From positions 180,727 through 244,726 of the forward strand of contig NZ_FONX01000004.1 of NCBI RefSeq assembly GCF_900113035.1: 64,000 nucleotides of DNA. The letters run 5' to 3'. The notes under the pieces are model-generated. The model was not told the DNA's origin. It ran no database searches and saw only the letters and a list, made by a program, of their open reading frames with translations. The DNA is from Paracidovorax wautersii (lineage in GTDB: Bacteria > Pseudomonadota > Gammaproteobacteria > Burkholderiales > Burkholderiaceae_C). Positions 27,982 through 38,031 of the stretch are shown piece after piece; positions within the stretch are counted from its first letter, which is position 1, and every line of letters begins with the position of its first letter. The position numbers and the translations under genes are program-made.

Positions 27982-28581
27982 ATGGCCACCGTAACATCAA
28001 GACACCTTTTACGGCGCCCCGCCACAATGCCCCAACACAAGTCACGCCACAGCCATGGATTCACCGCACTGGAGCTACTGGTGGTGATCGGCATCATGGC
28101 CATCCTATCGGCCTTGGCGGCACCGAGCTTCAAGACACTCATCGACCGCTGGCGCATTCTTCAAGTCGTCGATGCCATGAAGATGACGATGTTTTACGCA
28201 CGATCGGAAGCCATCAAAAGAAGTTCTGACGTATTTATCGGAAAGATCCCCAATTCTGCATCTACCCAGTGCACCACAGCCAATACCAAAAGCGACTGGG
28301 ATTGCGGATGGGTCATCTATATCGATGCAAACAGTAATAGCAAATGGGATGCCGGCGAGGAAATTCAGCGATTCGATACTCCAGGCAATATCACGGTGAC
28401 CAGAACGACGTCCAGCGACACGATCCGCGTGGATCGCTGGGGCATGATGAACGGAGCGAACTTGATCGGATTTACCTTTGCCCCCTCCGAAGGGATCTCT
28501 TCACCTGCGACCAAAGGGCTTTGTATGGCTGCAGGCGGTCGCATCAGAGTCATCAACCAAACGGAGGTCCCATGCAGTTGA
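27982..28581 (+). CDS. fimT: Minor type IV pilin, FimT/GspH type
   Basis: 199 residues. The class III leader ends HSHG, then FTALELLVVIGIMAILSALAAP: prepilin peptidase cleaves after the Gly, and the conserved Glu5 is present. The C-terminal domain is a GspH/FimT pseudopilin fold with IDRWGMMNGANLIGF near the end. The ATG at 27982 has GAGAGGTG at good distance and gives a 26-residue leader; a second ATG at 28027 would give a more typical 11-residue leader. First gene of the minor-pilin operon, helping to prime pilus assembly. Overlaps pilV by 10 bp. Confidence 0.88.
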   Translation: MATVTSRHLLRRPATMPQHKSRHSHGFTALELLVVIGIMAILSALAAPSFKTLIDRWRILQVVDAMKMTMFYARSEAIKRSSDVFIGKIPNSASTQCTTANTKSDWDCGWVIYIDANSNSKWDAGEEIQRFDTPGNITVTRTTSSDTIRVDRWGMMNGANLIGFTFAPSEGISSPATKGLCMAAGGRIRVINQTEVPCS

Positions 28582-29192
28582 GGCACCAGACCTCCAGGCC
28601 CCAAAAAGGCTTGGCACTGATGGAGTCGCTAGTTGCCATCGTCATTCTTGCATTGGGTATTCTGGGCATCCTCGGCATTCAATTGCGTACGCTGACGGAC
28701 ACACAGGCGGGAGCACGCAGGGCACAGGCGATCAGGCTGATAGAAGACCTGGGCGAAAGATTGCAGAACAATCCAGATGCCATCGGTAATCTGTCCCTTT
28801 ATACACAGACATCCAGCAGCGGCGCCACTGACTGCTCAGCCAATACCTGCAATGCCGCCAGTTTGGCGGCCTTTGATATCCAACAGTGGCAGGTCAACGT
28901 GAAAAACGTTCTACCCGGCGGCACCGCGAAGGTTTTCATCCCTCAAGGAGGGCCACGGCAGCTGGGCGTAATGATCGGCTGGAGCGAAAACCGCTACAGG
29001 TCTGGCGACACCCAGATGACCACCGCGCAATCCAATGCATTGAACGCTCCCCTGTCCGTCTCTGCAACGGACAGCACGGGCGCGGCGATTACCTGCCCGG
29101 AAGGGCAGATCTGCCACATCCAATATCTTCAACCCACACAACGCTGCGCTCCGTGGGGGATTGGAAGTGCACAACTTTATTGCCTCAATTGA
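28572..29192 (+). CDS. pilV: Minor type IV pilin PilV
   Basis: 206 residues. Short leader ending RPQKG, then LALMESLVAIVILALGILGIL, the PilV-type N-terminal helix with Glu at position +5. The start ATG at 28572 lies inside the end of fimT and is preceded by GGAGG, so translation is coupled. The body has little recognisable similarity, as usual for this fast-evolving pilin. Several cysteines (CSANTC, CPEGQIC, CAPWG) could form disulfides in the periplasm. Confidence 0.88.
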   Translation: MQLRHQTSRPQKGLALMESLVAIVILALGILGILGIQLRTLTDTQAGARRAQAIRLIEDLGERLQNNPDAIGNLSLYTQTSSSGATDCSANTCNAASLAAFDIQQWQVNVKNVLPGGTAKVFIPQGGPRQLGVMIGWSENRYRSGDTQMTTAQSNALNAPLSVSATDSTGAAITCPEGQICHIQYLQPTQRCAPWGIGSAQLYCLN

Positions 29193-29229
29193 GCTGCCAG
29201 TCACAGCCACTACACGCCCCCAAGATTAC

Positions 29230-30069
29230 ATGCCAATACCATCCAGCACTCGCCCATCGCGGCAGCGGGGCGTTACATTGATCGAACTAATGGTAGGTAT
29301 CGCCATCGGCTTGCTGGTGGTCGCAGTCGCCGTCGTGTCGCTGATGAACTCAAGGACCATATCGGGCACCGTTTCGGAAAGCACACTGCTGCAGCAACAG
29401 GCGGGCTATGCCCTGCGCATCATCGGACAGCAAGTCCGCCAGGCTGGAAGCATCGAGCTCAACCTAACACCGTCGCTTCTGCCGGCAAGCGGAGCCGATC
29501 CCGCCATGGCTCCCGTCGCATTCGATCCACCAGATCCTACAGGAGTCCGGCCGCAATTCGACCGTAGCCTCAACACCATCGCAGCAACCACCACGCCGAG
29601 TTCGAGCTTCACAGTGGGGTACGAGAACTATGCAGAAGCCACGACGAATTCCAGTAACCTGTCTCAATTGAGGGACTGCCTGGGACAAAATCCGGTGTCA
29701 GGTGGTGCTTTGGTCAACCCATTGCTCACCAGCAAATTCGAACGGAAATCAGCCACGAATGAATTGGTCTGCACTGGACGGGGAAGCAACACTGCACAGC
29801 CCATCATCGGAAATGTCACTGATTTTCGAATGCGCTACGTTCGTCAGGATGCCCAGACCAACACGCTGCAATACCTTTCGGACACTTCATCCATCGATTG
29901 GAAAAATGTCTACGCAGTGGAAGTCTGCCTTGAACTGACGGGCACCGAGCAGAACCCAACCGCCGACGCAACCTACGCCAATTGCAGCGGAGTACAGACA
30001 AAGTATGGCAACCGACTCAGGATGGTCTTCAGGAATCTTTTTCAAATCCGCAGCCAGGGGCTGTCATGA
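29230..30069 (+). CDS. pilW: Minor type IV pilin PilW
   Basis: About 279 residues from the ATG at 29230 (MPIPSST), giving a 14-residue leader that ends RQRG before VTLIELMVGIAIGLLVVAVAVVSLM, the PilW-type helix with Glu5. A TTG at 29161, overlapping pilV and preceded by GGGGGA, is an alternative with a much longer leader. The C-terminal domain (FRMRYVRQDAQTNTLQYL, then VYAVEVCLEL) matches PilW. Its stop overlaps the pilX start as ATGA. Confidence 0.88.
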   Translation: MPIPSSTRPSRQRGVTLIELMVGIAIGLLVVAVAVVSLMNSRTISGTVSESTLLQQQAGYALRIIGQQVRQAGSIELNLTPSLLPASGADPAMAPVAFDPPDPTGVRPQFDRSLNTIAATTTPSSSFTVGYENYAEATTNSSNLSQLRDCLGQNPVSGGALVNPLLTSKFERKSATNELVCTGRGSNTAQPIIGNVTDFRMRYVRQDAQTNTLQYLSDTSSIDWKNVYAVEVCLELTGTEQNPTADATYANCSGVQTKYGNRLRMVFRNLFQIRSQGLS

Positions 30070-30869
30070 CCAGCAAAAACACCTCCGTCTCGAAGGTCAT
30101 GCCAGTCGTCAAACAAGTGATCCATCGACCTCGAAGGCCGAGAGCATCGCCAGCATCACAAAAGGGTATCGCACTCTACGTGGTCATCGTCTTCGTCATG
30201 CTGTCCATGCTGCTTGCGCTATGGTCTGCTCGAAACGCGCTATTCAATGAAATGGTGATTGGCAATGATGCCGATTATCGAAGGACGTTTGAGGCGGCAC
30301 AGGCAATGCTTCAAGATGCAGAGTTTGACATCCGCGGAGTCAAGCCGGATGGCACATTTTGCACGCCCAGCCAAGACACTGGAAAAGGAGACGTCTGCAG
30401 ATCCAAGACCTCGGTCTATTTCGACATAGAAACCAGCGAACTCGACGGACTTCTGTCAACCATACAAAATCAAAACTCGACCACAAAATGCTACAAGGGC
30501 ATTTGCGCCAAGCGAGCAGGAGCGCAGGACTTTTGGAATGACTCCACGCTGCTTGCTGCAATGATGCAACCTGATGTCGGCGCACGGTATGGGCAATTCA
30601 CTGGCGCAGATGCTACTAGCAGCGCAAACCCGATCTTGGCAAGCAGGGATGGCACTCGCACGGGAGCCTGGTATTGGGTGGAAGTCATGCCTTACATAGA
30701 TCCCAACTTGGCCCTGATTCAGGGCCTGCCGCCCGATGCCAACGTCCTTCGCTTCGCCCCCACGCAAAAGAAACCGATCATCTACCGAATCACCGCGCTG
30801 GCGCGTGGTAACAAGCCCAACAGCGAGGTAGTCCTGCAGTCGACCCTCTCCATCAAAACAGCCGAATAA
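30066..30869 (+). CDS. pilX: Minor pilus-assembly protein PilX
   Basis: 267 residues. Leader of 34 residues ending SQKG, then IALYVVIVFVMLSMLLALWSARNALFNE, the PilX N-terminal helix, which lacks the Glu5 of ordinary pilins, as is common in PilX. ATGA overlap with pilW indicates coupling. The C-terminal GAWYWVEVMPY and IIYRITALARGNKP with a final beta-strand region match PilX C-terminal domains. PilX sits near the tip with PilY1 in known type IV pili. Confidence 0.87.
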   Translation: MTSKNTSVSKVMPVVKQVIHRPRRPRASPASQKGIALYVVIVFVMLSMLLALWSARNALFNEMVIGNDADYRRTFEAAQAMLQDAEFDIRGVKPDGTFCTPSQDTGKGDVCRSKTSVYFDIETSELDGLLSTIQNQNSTTKCYKGICAKRAGAQDFWNDSTLLAAMMQPDVGARYGQFTGADATSSANPILASRDGTRTGAWYWVEVMPYIDPNLALIQGLPPDANVLRFAPTQKKPIIYRITALARGNKPNSEVVLQSTLSIKTAE

Positions 30870-30904
30870 GATCGACGAAGCACTTCAAAAAACAGGAGAA
30901 CACC

Positions 30905-33900
30905 TTGACCTATCCCACCTTCAGGTTCTCACCTATTTTTGCAGCCATCCTCTCAATGCCAAGCGCCTTATGGGCTGCGCAGATCAATCTTGCACAGTAC
31001 CCAGCAGGAACGGCATACAAGCCACCCATCCCCAATGTCATCATTTCCGTTGACACCTCGGGAAGCATGTCATTTTGTGACATCGACGGCATAATCTATT
31101 CACGATGTCCCGCTGACTCGACGCGCATCGCCTTCGTCAAGCAGGGATTGCAGAGCACGCTGATCAACAACAGCAAGTACGACAACCAATTTCGTTTGGC
31201 TTGGCAGTCCTTCGCTTGCAATGGAATACCGAGCGCATCCGGAAACTGCAACAACCGCAATGCCATGGGCGCGTTCTCGGGCAACCACAAGGCGGATTTC
31301 AGCGCTTGGGTAGCGAACCTCAGCGCCAATGGAAGCACCCCCACACACTCGATGATGTGGAATGCGGGGGAATACATGAAAACCACTGGCGTAAACAGTC
31401 CGTGGAATGCAACCCCGGGAGTAGCAGACAACTCCCCCCTCACATGCCGACGCGCATATAACATCACCCTGACCGATGGTGGATGGAATTTTTCTTACGA
31501 CTACATAGACGACGCCTTCAAAGCCGGGATGAGGTTGCAATCCTCCACGGACACCATTCCCGTTCAGAATGCAGACGGACGGGATAAAAACCTGCCGGAT
31601 GGCACTCAGTATCGCGCCTCATCACCCCAGTCACAAGTTTATCAAGACTCATACCCCAATCAGGTAAGGTACACAACAACAGGCCCTTGGTGGTACCAAA
31701 CCCGCACGTTCTATGCCTACCCATCCTTGGCGGACATGGCCTTCCTGTACTGGTCCACAGATCTTCAACCGAATATCGGCAACGAGGTCGCCCCGAAGAT
31801 AAAGAAAACTGGCAGCGAGACCTTCACATCAGGAAACAAGAGTGCCACTCTGGACGAATACTGGAATCCGAAGAACGACCCTGCAAAATGGCAGCACCTG
31901 GTCCAATATTCGATTGGATATGGAACGACGGCAAGTAACTTCGCCAAAAACACGCCAACCTCACCACAGTTCACTGGCGGAACTTTCGGAATGTACGACT
32001 CGGGATTCTCGGATTTGGTGACAGGAAAAACAGCCTGGGATGATGTCACATCGCCAGCGGCAGACAATGATTACGATAATTATCGCCCCCAGGAAATGTG
32101 GCACGTCGCAATCAATAGCCGAGGTAAATTCTACCCTGTAGCTGGAGGAGACCTGACCAAGGTTTTTGCAGACATCTTCGATGAAATCATCGTGGACACC
32201 ACCGCCCCGATCAACAGTTTCGTATCGGGCTCAGGCTCTGTCAGCCGCGTCGGAACCAATTCGTTCTATACGACGTACGTCGCCGCGGACAACCCCAATT
32301 CGAATGACAACCGCTGGTACGGCTTCGTCAGCTCCGACTCCATTTCCACTGATGGGATCTTCACACCCAATCAAACTTGGGGCGTATCCTCGAGCAACAA
32401 AAATGTCACGACTGCAGACAAACTCGATGCCCTGACGCCCAACGATCTCAATAAAAGATTGATTCTCTCCTACGACATCGCAAGCAGCAATCCTAACAAG
32501 GCCGTTTCCTTCAAATGGGCCAATCTGGCCACCTCAAACGCCGGAGCCTCTGCAAAGATGTGGCTTAACAAGGGGACCGTTGGCAGCGCATCGACGGTCG
32601 CCGGAGATGGCAAAGGGCAGGACCGCCTCAACTTCATCCGTGGAGACCGGACCAAGGAAGCCAGCAATGGCGAGCAGGCGACGTTCCGCAACCGCAAGAG
32701 CCGGCAAGGCGATATAGTCAATTCGGCCCTTTGGTATGTCGGGGCACCCAATAGCGGCTATTCCGCAAGCAGCTATCGGTCATTCGCAGACAGGTACCGC
32801 ACGCGTGTGCCGATGTTGTATGTCGGCGGCAACGACGGAATGCTTCATGGATTCTCCGCGGAGGATGGGACCGAGAAAATTGCCTACATCCCGCATGGCG
32901 TGATTCAGAACATTGCGTCGCTGAGTGACAATGCGGACCCTGCGTACTCACACCAGTATTATGTCGACGGTTCGCCACTTGCTGGCGACGTCAATGCGGG
33001 TACAGACGATACGCCGAACTGGCGCTCCTATCTCGTTGGTACGCTTGCCGCGGGGGGGAGAGGATATTTCATTCTGGACATCACCAGTCCAGGCCCTGCC
33101 AAAGACACATCCGTGGTCCCCAACACTTTCGTCGAACGGATGGGCAACGCAGAAAATGCGCCGAATCTGGTAGTGATGGATAAAACTGCAGCGCCTATCA
33201 CCAGCGCGAACCCACCAAGCAAACCCGCCGATCCCAACGGGAGTGCTGATGTAGGCCATATCTTTGGCAACCCGGTCGTTGCAACCAGCAACCAGCAACG
33301 AGCACTCCAGATCACGAGGGTCAATGACGGGCGCTGGGCATTCGTCACAGGCAATGGGTACAACAGTTCCAACGAGCGCCCTGCACTACTCGTACAGTAC
33401 CTCGATGGCAACAAGGAATTGAAGATCATTCCCGCTGCCGCTGTGGGCTCTGCAGAAGCGGTGGGTAACGGACTGTCCACTCCACAATTTTTAGATGTGA
33501 ATGCAGATGGCATGCCCGACTTCGTCTACGCAGGCGATTTACGAGGCAATCTGTGGAAGTTCGATATTTCAAGCGCAGACGCCACTCAATGGAATGTTGC
33601 TTTCGGCGGCAGTCCTCTTTTTACAGCAAGCATCAGCAACGGCAACCGCCAACCCATCACGGCGCCGCCCGTGCTCCGCCCCAACACCGTGGTGGGAGGA
33701 TTAATGGTGGCCTTCGGCACGGGCCAGAACCTGACCGAGAATGACCGCACCGACCAGTCGGTGCAAAGCATCTACTCGATTCTCGATAATACGAGATACA
33801 CCATTGAAACAACGGGCAGCAACAAGAGCAAAGTCAAGGTAGCCACGACGGACCCGCAGCCCACCACCGTCGGAGGCAGAAACTCGTTGGCAGCGCAATC

Positions 33901-34426
33901 CGTCGATGATGGAACAAAAGCCAATGGCAGCGGCACGAGCACCGGCCGATCCTTCTGGAAACTGACGAATACAGAAGTTGCCTTCGCTTGCCCTAGCAAT
34001 GCTGGCAGTTGCGTCCCCAAAAAAGGCTGGTACATGGATTTGCCGGTAGCTGGAGAGCGGATCACGACAGGCTTCGATTTCTACGATGGCAGCAATCTGC
34101 TTGAGATTTCGAGCGAGGTTCCTGCATCGGGCAGTTCCACAGCAAGCGGGCAAGAAGTGTGTGCCCCCTCGCCGCAGGCGGCGCAACCGTTCCGCACGAT
34201 CATCAACATCGTTTCCGGCAAGGCACCTACGCCGCCGGTGATGAGCATCAACGGGTCCACCTACACGACAGAGAGTGCCAACTACGCACGTATGACGGCA
34301 TCGAGCAAGGAGCTCCGGATCACGACCAAAACACAGCAAATCCGAAAGGGAAGCGATGGCAAGATCGACAAACTGGCACGCCTGCCTCAGATGCTGGCAC
34401 GCCCCAATTGGCGACAACTGCAATGA
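30905..34426 (+). CDS. pilY1: Type IV pilus tip adhesin PilY1
   Basis: 1173 residues. I chose the TTG at 30905 because CAGGAG lies at a good distance upstream and a signal peptide follows ([15 protein letters not shown]). The N-terminal part has a vWA-like MIDAS DTSGSM (Asp50). The C-terminal half is the PilC/PilY beta-propeller ([14 protein letters not shown]). It holds an EF-hand-like calcium loop DVNADGMPD (864-872), as in P. aeruginosa PilY1, where calcium controls pilus retraction. An RGD is at 579-581 (FIRGDR). It is the largest gene of the pilin operon, and by eye has more A/T-rich codons than the flanking core genes. Confidence 0.92.
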   Translation: MTYPTFRFSPIFAAILSMPSALWAAQINLAQYPAGTAYKPPIPNVIISVDTSGSMSFCDIDGIIYSRCPADSTRIAFVKQGLQSTLINNSKYDNQFRLAWQSFACNGIPSASGNCNNRNAMGAFSGNHKADFSAWVANLSANGSTPTHSMMWNAGEYMKTTGVNSPWNATPGVADNSPLTCRRAYNITLTDGGWNFSYDYIDDAFKAGMRLQSSTDTIPVQNADGRDKNLPDGTQYRASSPQSQVYQDSYPNQVRYTTTGPWWYQTRTFYAYPSLADMAFLYWSTDLQPNIGNEVAPKIKKTGSETFTSGNKSATLDEYWNPKNDPAKWQHLVQYSIGYGTTASNFAKNTPTSPQFTGGTFGMYDSGFSDLVTGKTAWDDVTSPAADNDYDNYRPQEMWHVAINSRGKFYPVAGGDLTKVFADIFDEIIVDTTAPINSFVSGSGSVSRVGTNSFYTTYVAADNPNSNDNRWYGFVSSDSISTDGIFTPNQTWGVSSSNKNVTTADKLDALTPNDLNKRLILSYDIASSNPNKAVSFKWANLATSNAGASAKMWLNKGTVGSASTVAGDGKGQDRLNFIRGDRTKEASNGEQATFRNRKSRQGDIVNSALWYVGAPNSGYSASSYRSFADRYRTRVPMLYVGGNDGMLHGFSAEDGTEKIAYIPHGVIQNIASLSDNADPAYSHQYYVDGSPLAGDVNAGTDDTPNWRSYLVGTLAAGGRGYFILDITSPGPAKDTSVVPNTFVERMGNAENAPNLVVMDKTAAPITSANPPSKPADPNGSADVGHIFGNPVVATSNQQRALQITRVNDGRWAFVTGNGYNSSNERPALLVQYLDGNKELKIIPAAAVGSAEAVGNGLSTPQFLDVNADGMPDFVYAGDLRGNLWKFDISSADATQWNVAFGGSPLFTASISNGNRQPITAPPVLRPNTVVGGLMVAFGTGQNLTENDRTDQSVQSIYSILDNTRYTIETTGSNKSKVKVATTDPQPTTVGGRNSLAAQSVDDGTKANGSGTSTGRSFWKLTNTEVAFACPSNAGSCVPKKGWYMDLPVAGERITTGFDFYDGSNLLEISSEVPASGSSTASGQEVCAPSPQAAQPFRTIINIVSGKAPTPPVMSINGSTYTTESANYARMTASSKELRITTKTQQIRKGSDGKIDKLARLPQMLARPNWRQLQ

Positions 34427-34439
34427 TCACCAGAGCATC

Positions 34440-34895
34440 ATGATTTCTTCAAACTCCCATAGTGCGGACACCGCACGCGCCAGCCAACAAGGCTTCACCT
34501 TGATCGAAATGATGATCGTGGTGGCAGTCGTCGGCATCTTGGCGTCGATTGCCATTCCGACTTACAACGAGTATCTACGCCGTGGCTACCGCACAGAAGC
34601 ACGAAGCGCCCTGCTGCAGGCTGCGCAGTGGATGGAACGCGCGGCGACCGCAACCGGCATATATCCGACGACCGACCAGCTCAACAGCACGAACTTGCCG
34701 GTCGTGCCATCGAATACATACGTCATCGCGTTGACGGCTAGAACCGACTCCACCTATATCCTGTCGGCTACGCCGAGGGGAATACAGGCAGGTGACAAAT
34801 GCGGAACCTACACGTTGGCGCAGGACGGTGCGCGCTCGGCAAACGGCAAGAAGTCCGGTGACGCGGGCTATGACCCGAGCTGCTGGAACAAGTGA
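34440..34895 (+). CDS. pilE: Minor type IV pilin PilE
   Basis: 151 residues. Leader ASQQG, then [36 protein letters not shown], a canonical pilin helix with Glu5; the C-terminal part has [17 protein letters not shown] and DPSCWNK, a disulfide-bonded D-region typical of PilE minor pilins. It starts 13 bp after pilY1 with a poor ribosome binding site, so it probably depends on upstream translation. Its TGA overlaps the ribD ATG (TGATG). Confidence 0.9.
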   Translation: MISSNSHSADTARASQQGFTLIEMMIVVAVVGILASIAIPTYNEYLRRGYRTEARSALLQAAQWMERAATATGIYPTTDQLNSTNLPVVPSNTYVIALTARTDSTYILSATPRGIQAGDKCGTYTLAQDGARSANGKKSGDAGYDPSCWNK

Positions 34896-36055
34896 TGAAT
34901 TCCCAGGCACAGCAAGCCAGCGAGCCGAGCCGTACCAGCTCACCGTTCATGCGCAGCGCACTGAGCTATGCAAGCCAAGCGCTGTATCGCTCCAACCCCA
35001 ACCCCCGCGTCGGCTGCGTGATCGTCTCGTCCACGGGCGACGTGCTGGGCGTTGGCTCCACACAGGCCGCGGGCAGCGCCCATGCCGAGGTGATGGCCTT
35101 GCGCGATGTGGCAGCGCGAGGCCTGGAGGCCCGAGGAGCAACGGCCTACGTGACGCTGGAGCCGTGCTCACACCGTGGACGCACCGGCCCCTGCTGCGAT
35201 GCGCTCATCAGCGCTGGCATTCAGCGCGTCGTGGCGAGCGTGTCCGATCCCAACCCACTGGTGGCAGGCCAGGGTTTCGCCAAGCTCCGTGCCGCCGGAG
35301 TGGCGGTGGAAGTCGGTGAAGGGGCCGAGGAATCCGTCGAGCTGAATGTGGGCTTCTTCAGCCGCATGATTCGCGGCACGCCCTGGGTCAGGCTGAAGAC
35401 GGCGATCTCGCTGGACGGAGCGACTGCGCTTCAGAACGGCCAAAGCCAGTGGATCACATCACCCCAGGCGCGCGCTGACGGCCATGCCTGGAGGGCGCGG
35501 GCATGCGCAGTGCTGACGGGCATCGGTACGGTGCTCGCAGACGATCCGTCGCTGGATGTGCGGGAGGTGGAAACGCCGCGCCAGCCACATCTGGTCATCG
35601 TGGACAGCGACCTCCGCACGCCTGCCAATGCGCGCCTCTGGAGCGTCAGCCACCGATCTGTGCTTATCTACACCGGCATCGACGCCCCCTCCCGGAAAAG
35701 TCATCTGGAAGCACTAGGCGCTCAGGTGATCACCATGCCCGATGCGAGCGGGCGCGTGGAGCTCGCCGCCATGCTGCGCGATCTGGCGCAGCGCAACGTC
35801 AATGAGTTGCACGTCGAAGCGGGGCAGACGCTCAACGGCGCCTTGGTGGAGGCCCATCTCGTCGATGAAGTTCTGGCCTACGTCGCCCCCAAGCTTCTGG
35901 GAGCCGGCACACGCGGCATCACGAGCTGGGGCCCCCTGCAGTCGTTGCAGGAAAGCGCGACGCTGGAGTTCCATAGCCATCAGCCAGTGGGGCCGGATCT
36001 CAGACTGCTGGCACGCCCGCCGGGGCGTGCGGCCTTCGTGCCGCGTGCCAGCTGA
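34895..36055 (+). CDS. ribD: Bifunctional riboflavin biosynthesis deaminase/reductase
   Basis: 386 residues. Catalyses steps 2 and 3 of riboflavin synthesis: deamination of the diaminopyrimidine, then side-chain reduction. The N-terminal zinc deaminase has GSAHAEVMAL and PCSHRGRTGPC; the C-terminal reductase has WVRLKTAISLDGATALQNGQSQWITS and HVEAGQTLNGALVEAHLVDE. The ATG at 34895 shares its A with the pilE stop; a GTG three bases earlier is also possible. Expression therefore appears tied to the pilin operon. No FMN riboswitch or other rib gene is nearby. Confidence 0.95.
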   Translation: MNSQAQQASEPSRTSSPFMRSALSYASQALYRSNPNPRVGCVIVSSTGDVLGVGSTQAAGSAHAEVMALRDVAARGLEARGATAYVTLEPCSHRGRTGPCCDALISAGIQRVVASVSDPNPLVAGQGFAKLRAAGVAVEVGEGAEESVELNVGFFSRMIRGTPWVRLKTAISLDGATALQNGQSQWITSPQARADGHAWRARACAVLTGIGTVLADDPSLDVREVETPRQPHLVIVDSDLRTPANARLWSVSHRSVLIYTGIDAPSRKSHLEALGAQVITMPDASGRVELAAMLRDLAQRNVNELHVEAGQTLNGALVEAHLVDEVLAYVAPKLLGAGTRGITSWGPLQSLQESATLEFHSHQPVGPDLRLLARPPGRAAFVPRAS

Positions 36056-36153
36056 GCGCTCTGAACCAAGCTGCAGAGCGAGTCCGTCCGACACGCTTTG
36101 CAGCAGAAGATTGGTATATCTGCCGCACCACGTCTTCAACGCTGCAGCCAGAT

Positions 36154-38031
36154 ATGCACCACACGCCCACCGCCCTCTTGCACCGATCATTGCGCTGGGC
36201 TGCTTTCGTCCTGGCTGCGGGCCTGATGGCAGGGTGCGCAGGCCTTCCACAGCACGTTGAGCGCCCCGTATCCACGTCGCTGCCTCCTTCGGACGGCTCA
36301 GCGCTGCAGAAGATTCTTTCCGGACTCGGTGGACCAGCCAAGGAAGCAAGGCGCGGGAACACCTCCGCCTTCCTGCTGCTCGACTCCCCCCAGGACGCAT
36401 TCACCAGCCGCCTCGCCCTCATCCAGCAGGCCCAGAAAACCCTGGACCTGCAGTACTACGCCATCCACGCCGACGCCAGCAGCGAACGGTTGTTGCGCGG
36501 CATCGTGGCAGCCGCGCGGCGGGGGGTGCGGGTGCGCATCCTGCTGGACGACTTCCACAGCACAGGGCGCAATGCGCTGGTGATGCGCATGGCGTTCGAG
36601 CCGCGCATCGAGATGCGCATGTTCAACCCGGTGGCGGGCTCGCGGGCCTCGCCTATCGGGCGGCTCTGGAGCTCGCTCACCGACTTCTCCCGGGTGCAGC
36701 AGCGCATGCACAACAAGCTCTTCCTGGCCGACAACGTGATGGGCGTGACGGGTGGGCGCAATCTGGGCGATGCCTATTTCGGCTTCTCCGATGCCGCCAA
36801 TTTCGTGGACATGGACGTGCTGGCCGCCGGCCCCATCGTGCAGGACATGTCGCGCAGCTTCGACAGCTACTGGAACAACGAGCGGGCCTATCCGGTGCAG
36901 TCGCTGATCACGCGCGAGGAGCTGGACCGCCTGCGCACACAGGTGCTGCAGGACGATGGGAGCAACGACCACTCCGGCGACGAGGACGTCACCGGCGACG
37001 CTGCCGCGCCGGCTCGCAGCGGCGCAACCCAGGCGGCGCGGAACGTCTCCGGCAACGGCAGCGTTGCCGACAGCAGCAGCAACGAGCGTGCAGGCAGCAG
37101 CCGCCCGATGCCGCCCGATGGAGAGCCGCGCCCCGCCGCAGGCGGGCCCACGCAGGAGCAGCGCGAGCGCGTCTGGCGCGCCAGGCCCATGGATCTGGCG
37201 CGGGCCGGTTTCGTGTGGGCGCCTGCCGTGCTGATGGCGGACAAGCCGACCAAGATCCCGCTGGACGACCCTGCGGCCTCCGCGAGCAGCGATGCACCTG
37301 GGCAATCCCCCGCGGCGCCCGGCTCCACGCCTGAAGGCCCGGAGCCAAAGACGGGCACGATTCCCATCACATCGGATGGCGACACGGTGGTGGATGGCGT
37401 GCTCAAGCTGATCGGCCTGACGCGCAGCGATCTGCTCATCATCTCGCCCTATTTCGTGCCCGGCGACGACATGAAGGCCGCCTTCGCCAAGGCGCGCGCT
37501 CGCGGCGTGCGGGTGCGCATCCTGACCAACTCGCTGGCGTCCAACGATGCGCCCATCGCCCACGTGGGCTATGCGCGGCACCGCCAGGAGCTGCTGGACA
37601 TGGGCATCGAGCTCTACGAGATGCGCAGCGACGCGGCGGGCCTGCGCTCGGCCTTCGGCAGCAGCGCAGGCGCAGCGGGCGGCGAGCCGGCGCAGGATTC
37701 GCGGGCCATGCTGCACTCCAAGGTCATGGTCATCGACGGCCGGCTGCTGGTGATCGGCTCGATGAACCTGGACCTGCGCTCGCAGCTGCAGAACACCGAG
37801 ATCGCGCTGCTGATCCGCAGTGCCGAACTCTCGGGCCAGGCGGCCGCGCAGATCGAATCGGCCATGCGGTACAACGCCTGGCGGCTGGAGCGCGATGCGC
37901 AGGGTGGCCTGCGCTGGATCGCGCCCGAAGGCAGCGGCCTGCCCGATGCCACGACCGACCCGAACACCAGCCTGGGCCTGCGGCTGATCCTCAAGCTGCT
38001 GGGGCCGCTGGCGCCTGACCAGCTGCTGTGA
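36154..38031 (+). CDS. Lipoprotein phospholipase D / cardiolipin synthase-like
   Basis: 625 residues. Signal peptide with lipobox ending LMAGC (Cys28), so it is probably a lipoprotein. Two HKD active sites are intact: RMHNKLFLADN (His186) and MLHSKVMVIDG (His521). The closest type is the YmdC/ClsC group, which makes cardiolipin from PE and PG. Between the two PLD halves is a Ser/Ala/Pro/Asn-rich segment of about 140 residues (near 265-410), probably disordered. The 3' end overlaps the convergent dusC by 41 bp. Upstream, 98 bp separate it from ribD. Confidence 0.9.
   Translation: MHHTPTALLHRSLRWAAFVLAAGLMAGCAGLPQHVERPVSTSLPPSDGSALQKILSGLGGPAKEARRGNTSAFLLLDSPQDAFTSRLALIQQAQKTLDLQYYAIHADASSERLLRGIVAAARRGVRVRILLDDFHSTGRNALVMRMAFEPRIEMRMFNPVAGSRASPIGRLWSSLTDFSRVQQRMHNKLFLADNVMGVTGGRNLGDAYFGFSDAANFVDMDVLAAGPIVQDMSRSFDSYWNNERAYPVQSLITREELDRLRTQVLQDDGSNDHSGDEDVTGDAAAPARSGATQAARNVSGNGSVADSSSNERAGSSRPMPPDGEPRPAAGGPTQEQRERVWRARPMDLARAGFVWAPAVLMADKPTKIPLDDPAASASSDAPGQSPAAPGSTPEGPEPKTGTIPITSDGDTVVDGVLKLIGLTRSDLLIISPYFVPGDDMKAAFAKARARGVRVRILTNSLASNDAPIAHVGYARHRQELLDMGIELYEMRSDAAGLRSAFGSSAGAAGGEPAQDSRAMLHSKVMVIDGRLLVIGSMNLDLRSQLQNTEIALLIRSAELSGQAAAQIESAMRYNAWRLERDAQGGLRWIAPEGSGLPDATTDPNTSLGLRLILKLLGPLAPDQLL

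Noticed and set aside
34896-36055. Possible FMN riboswitch for ribD
   Set aside because: The start is fused to the pilE stop and there is no leader in which the conserved riboswitch elements could lie.
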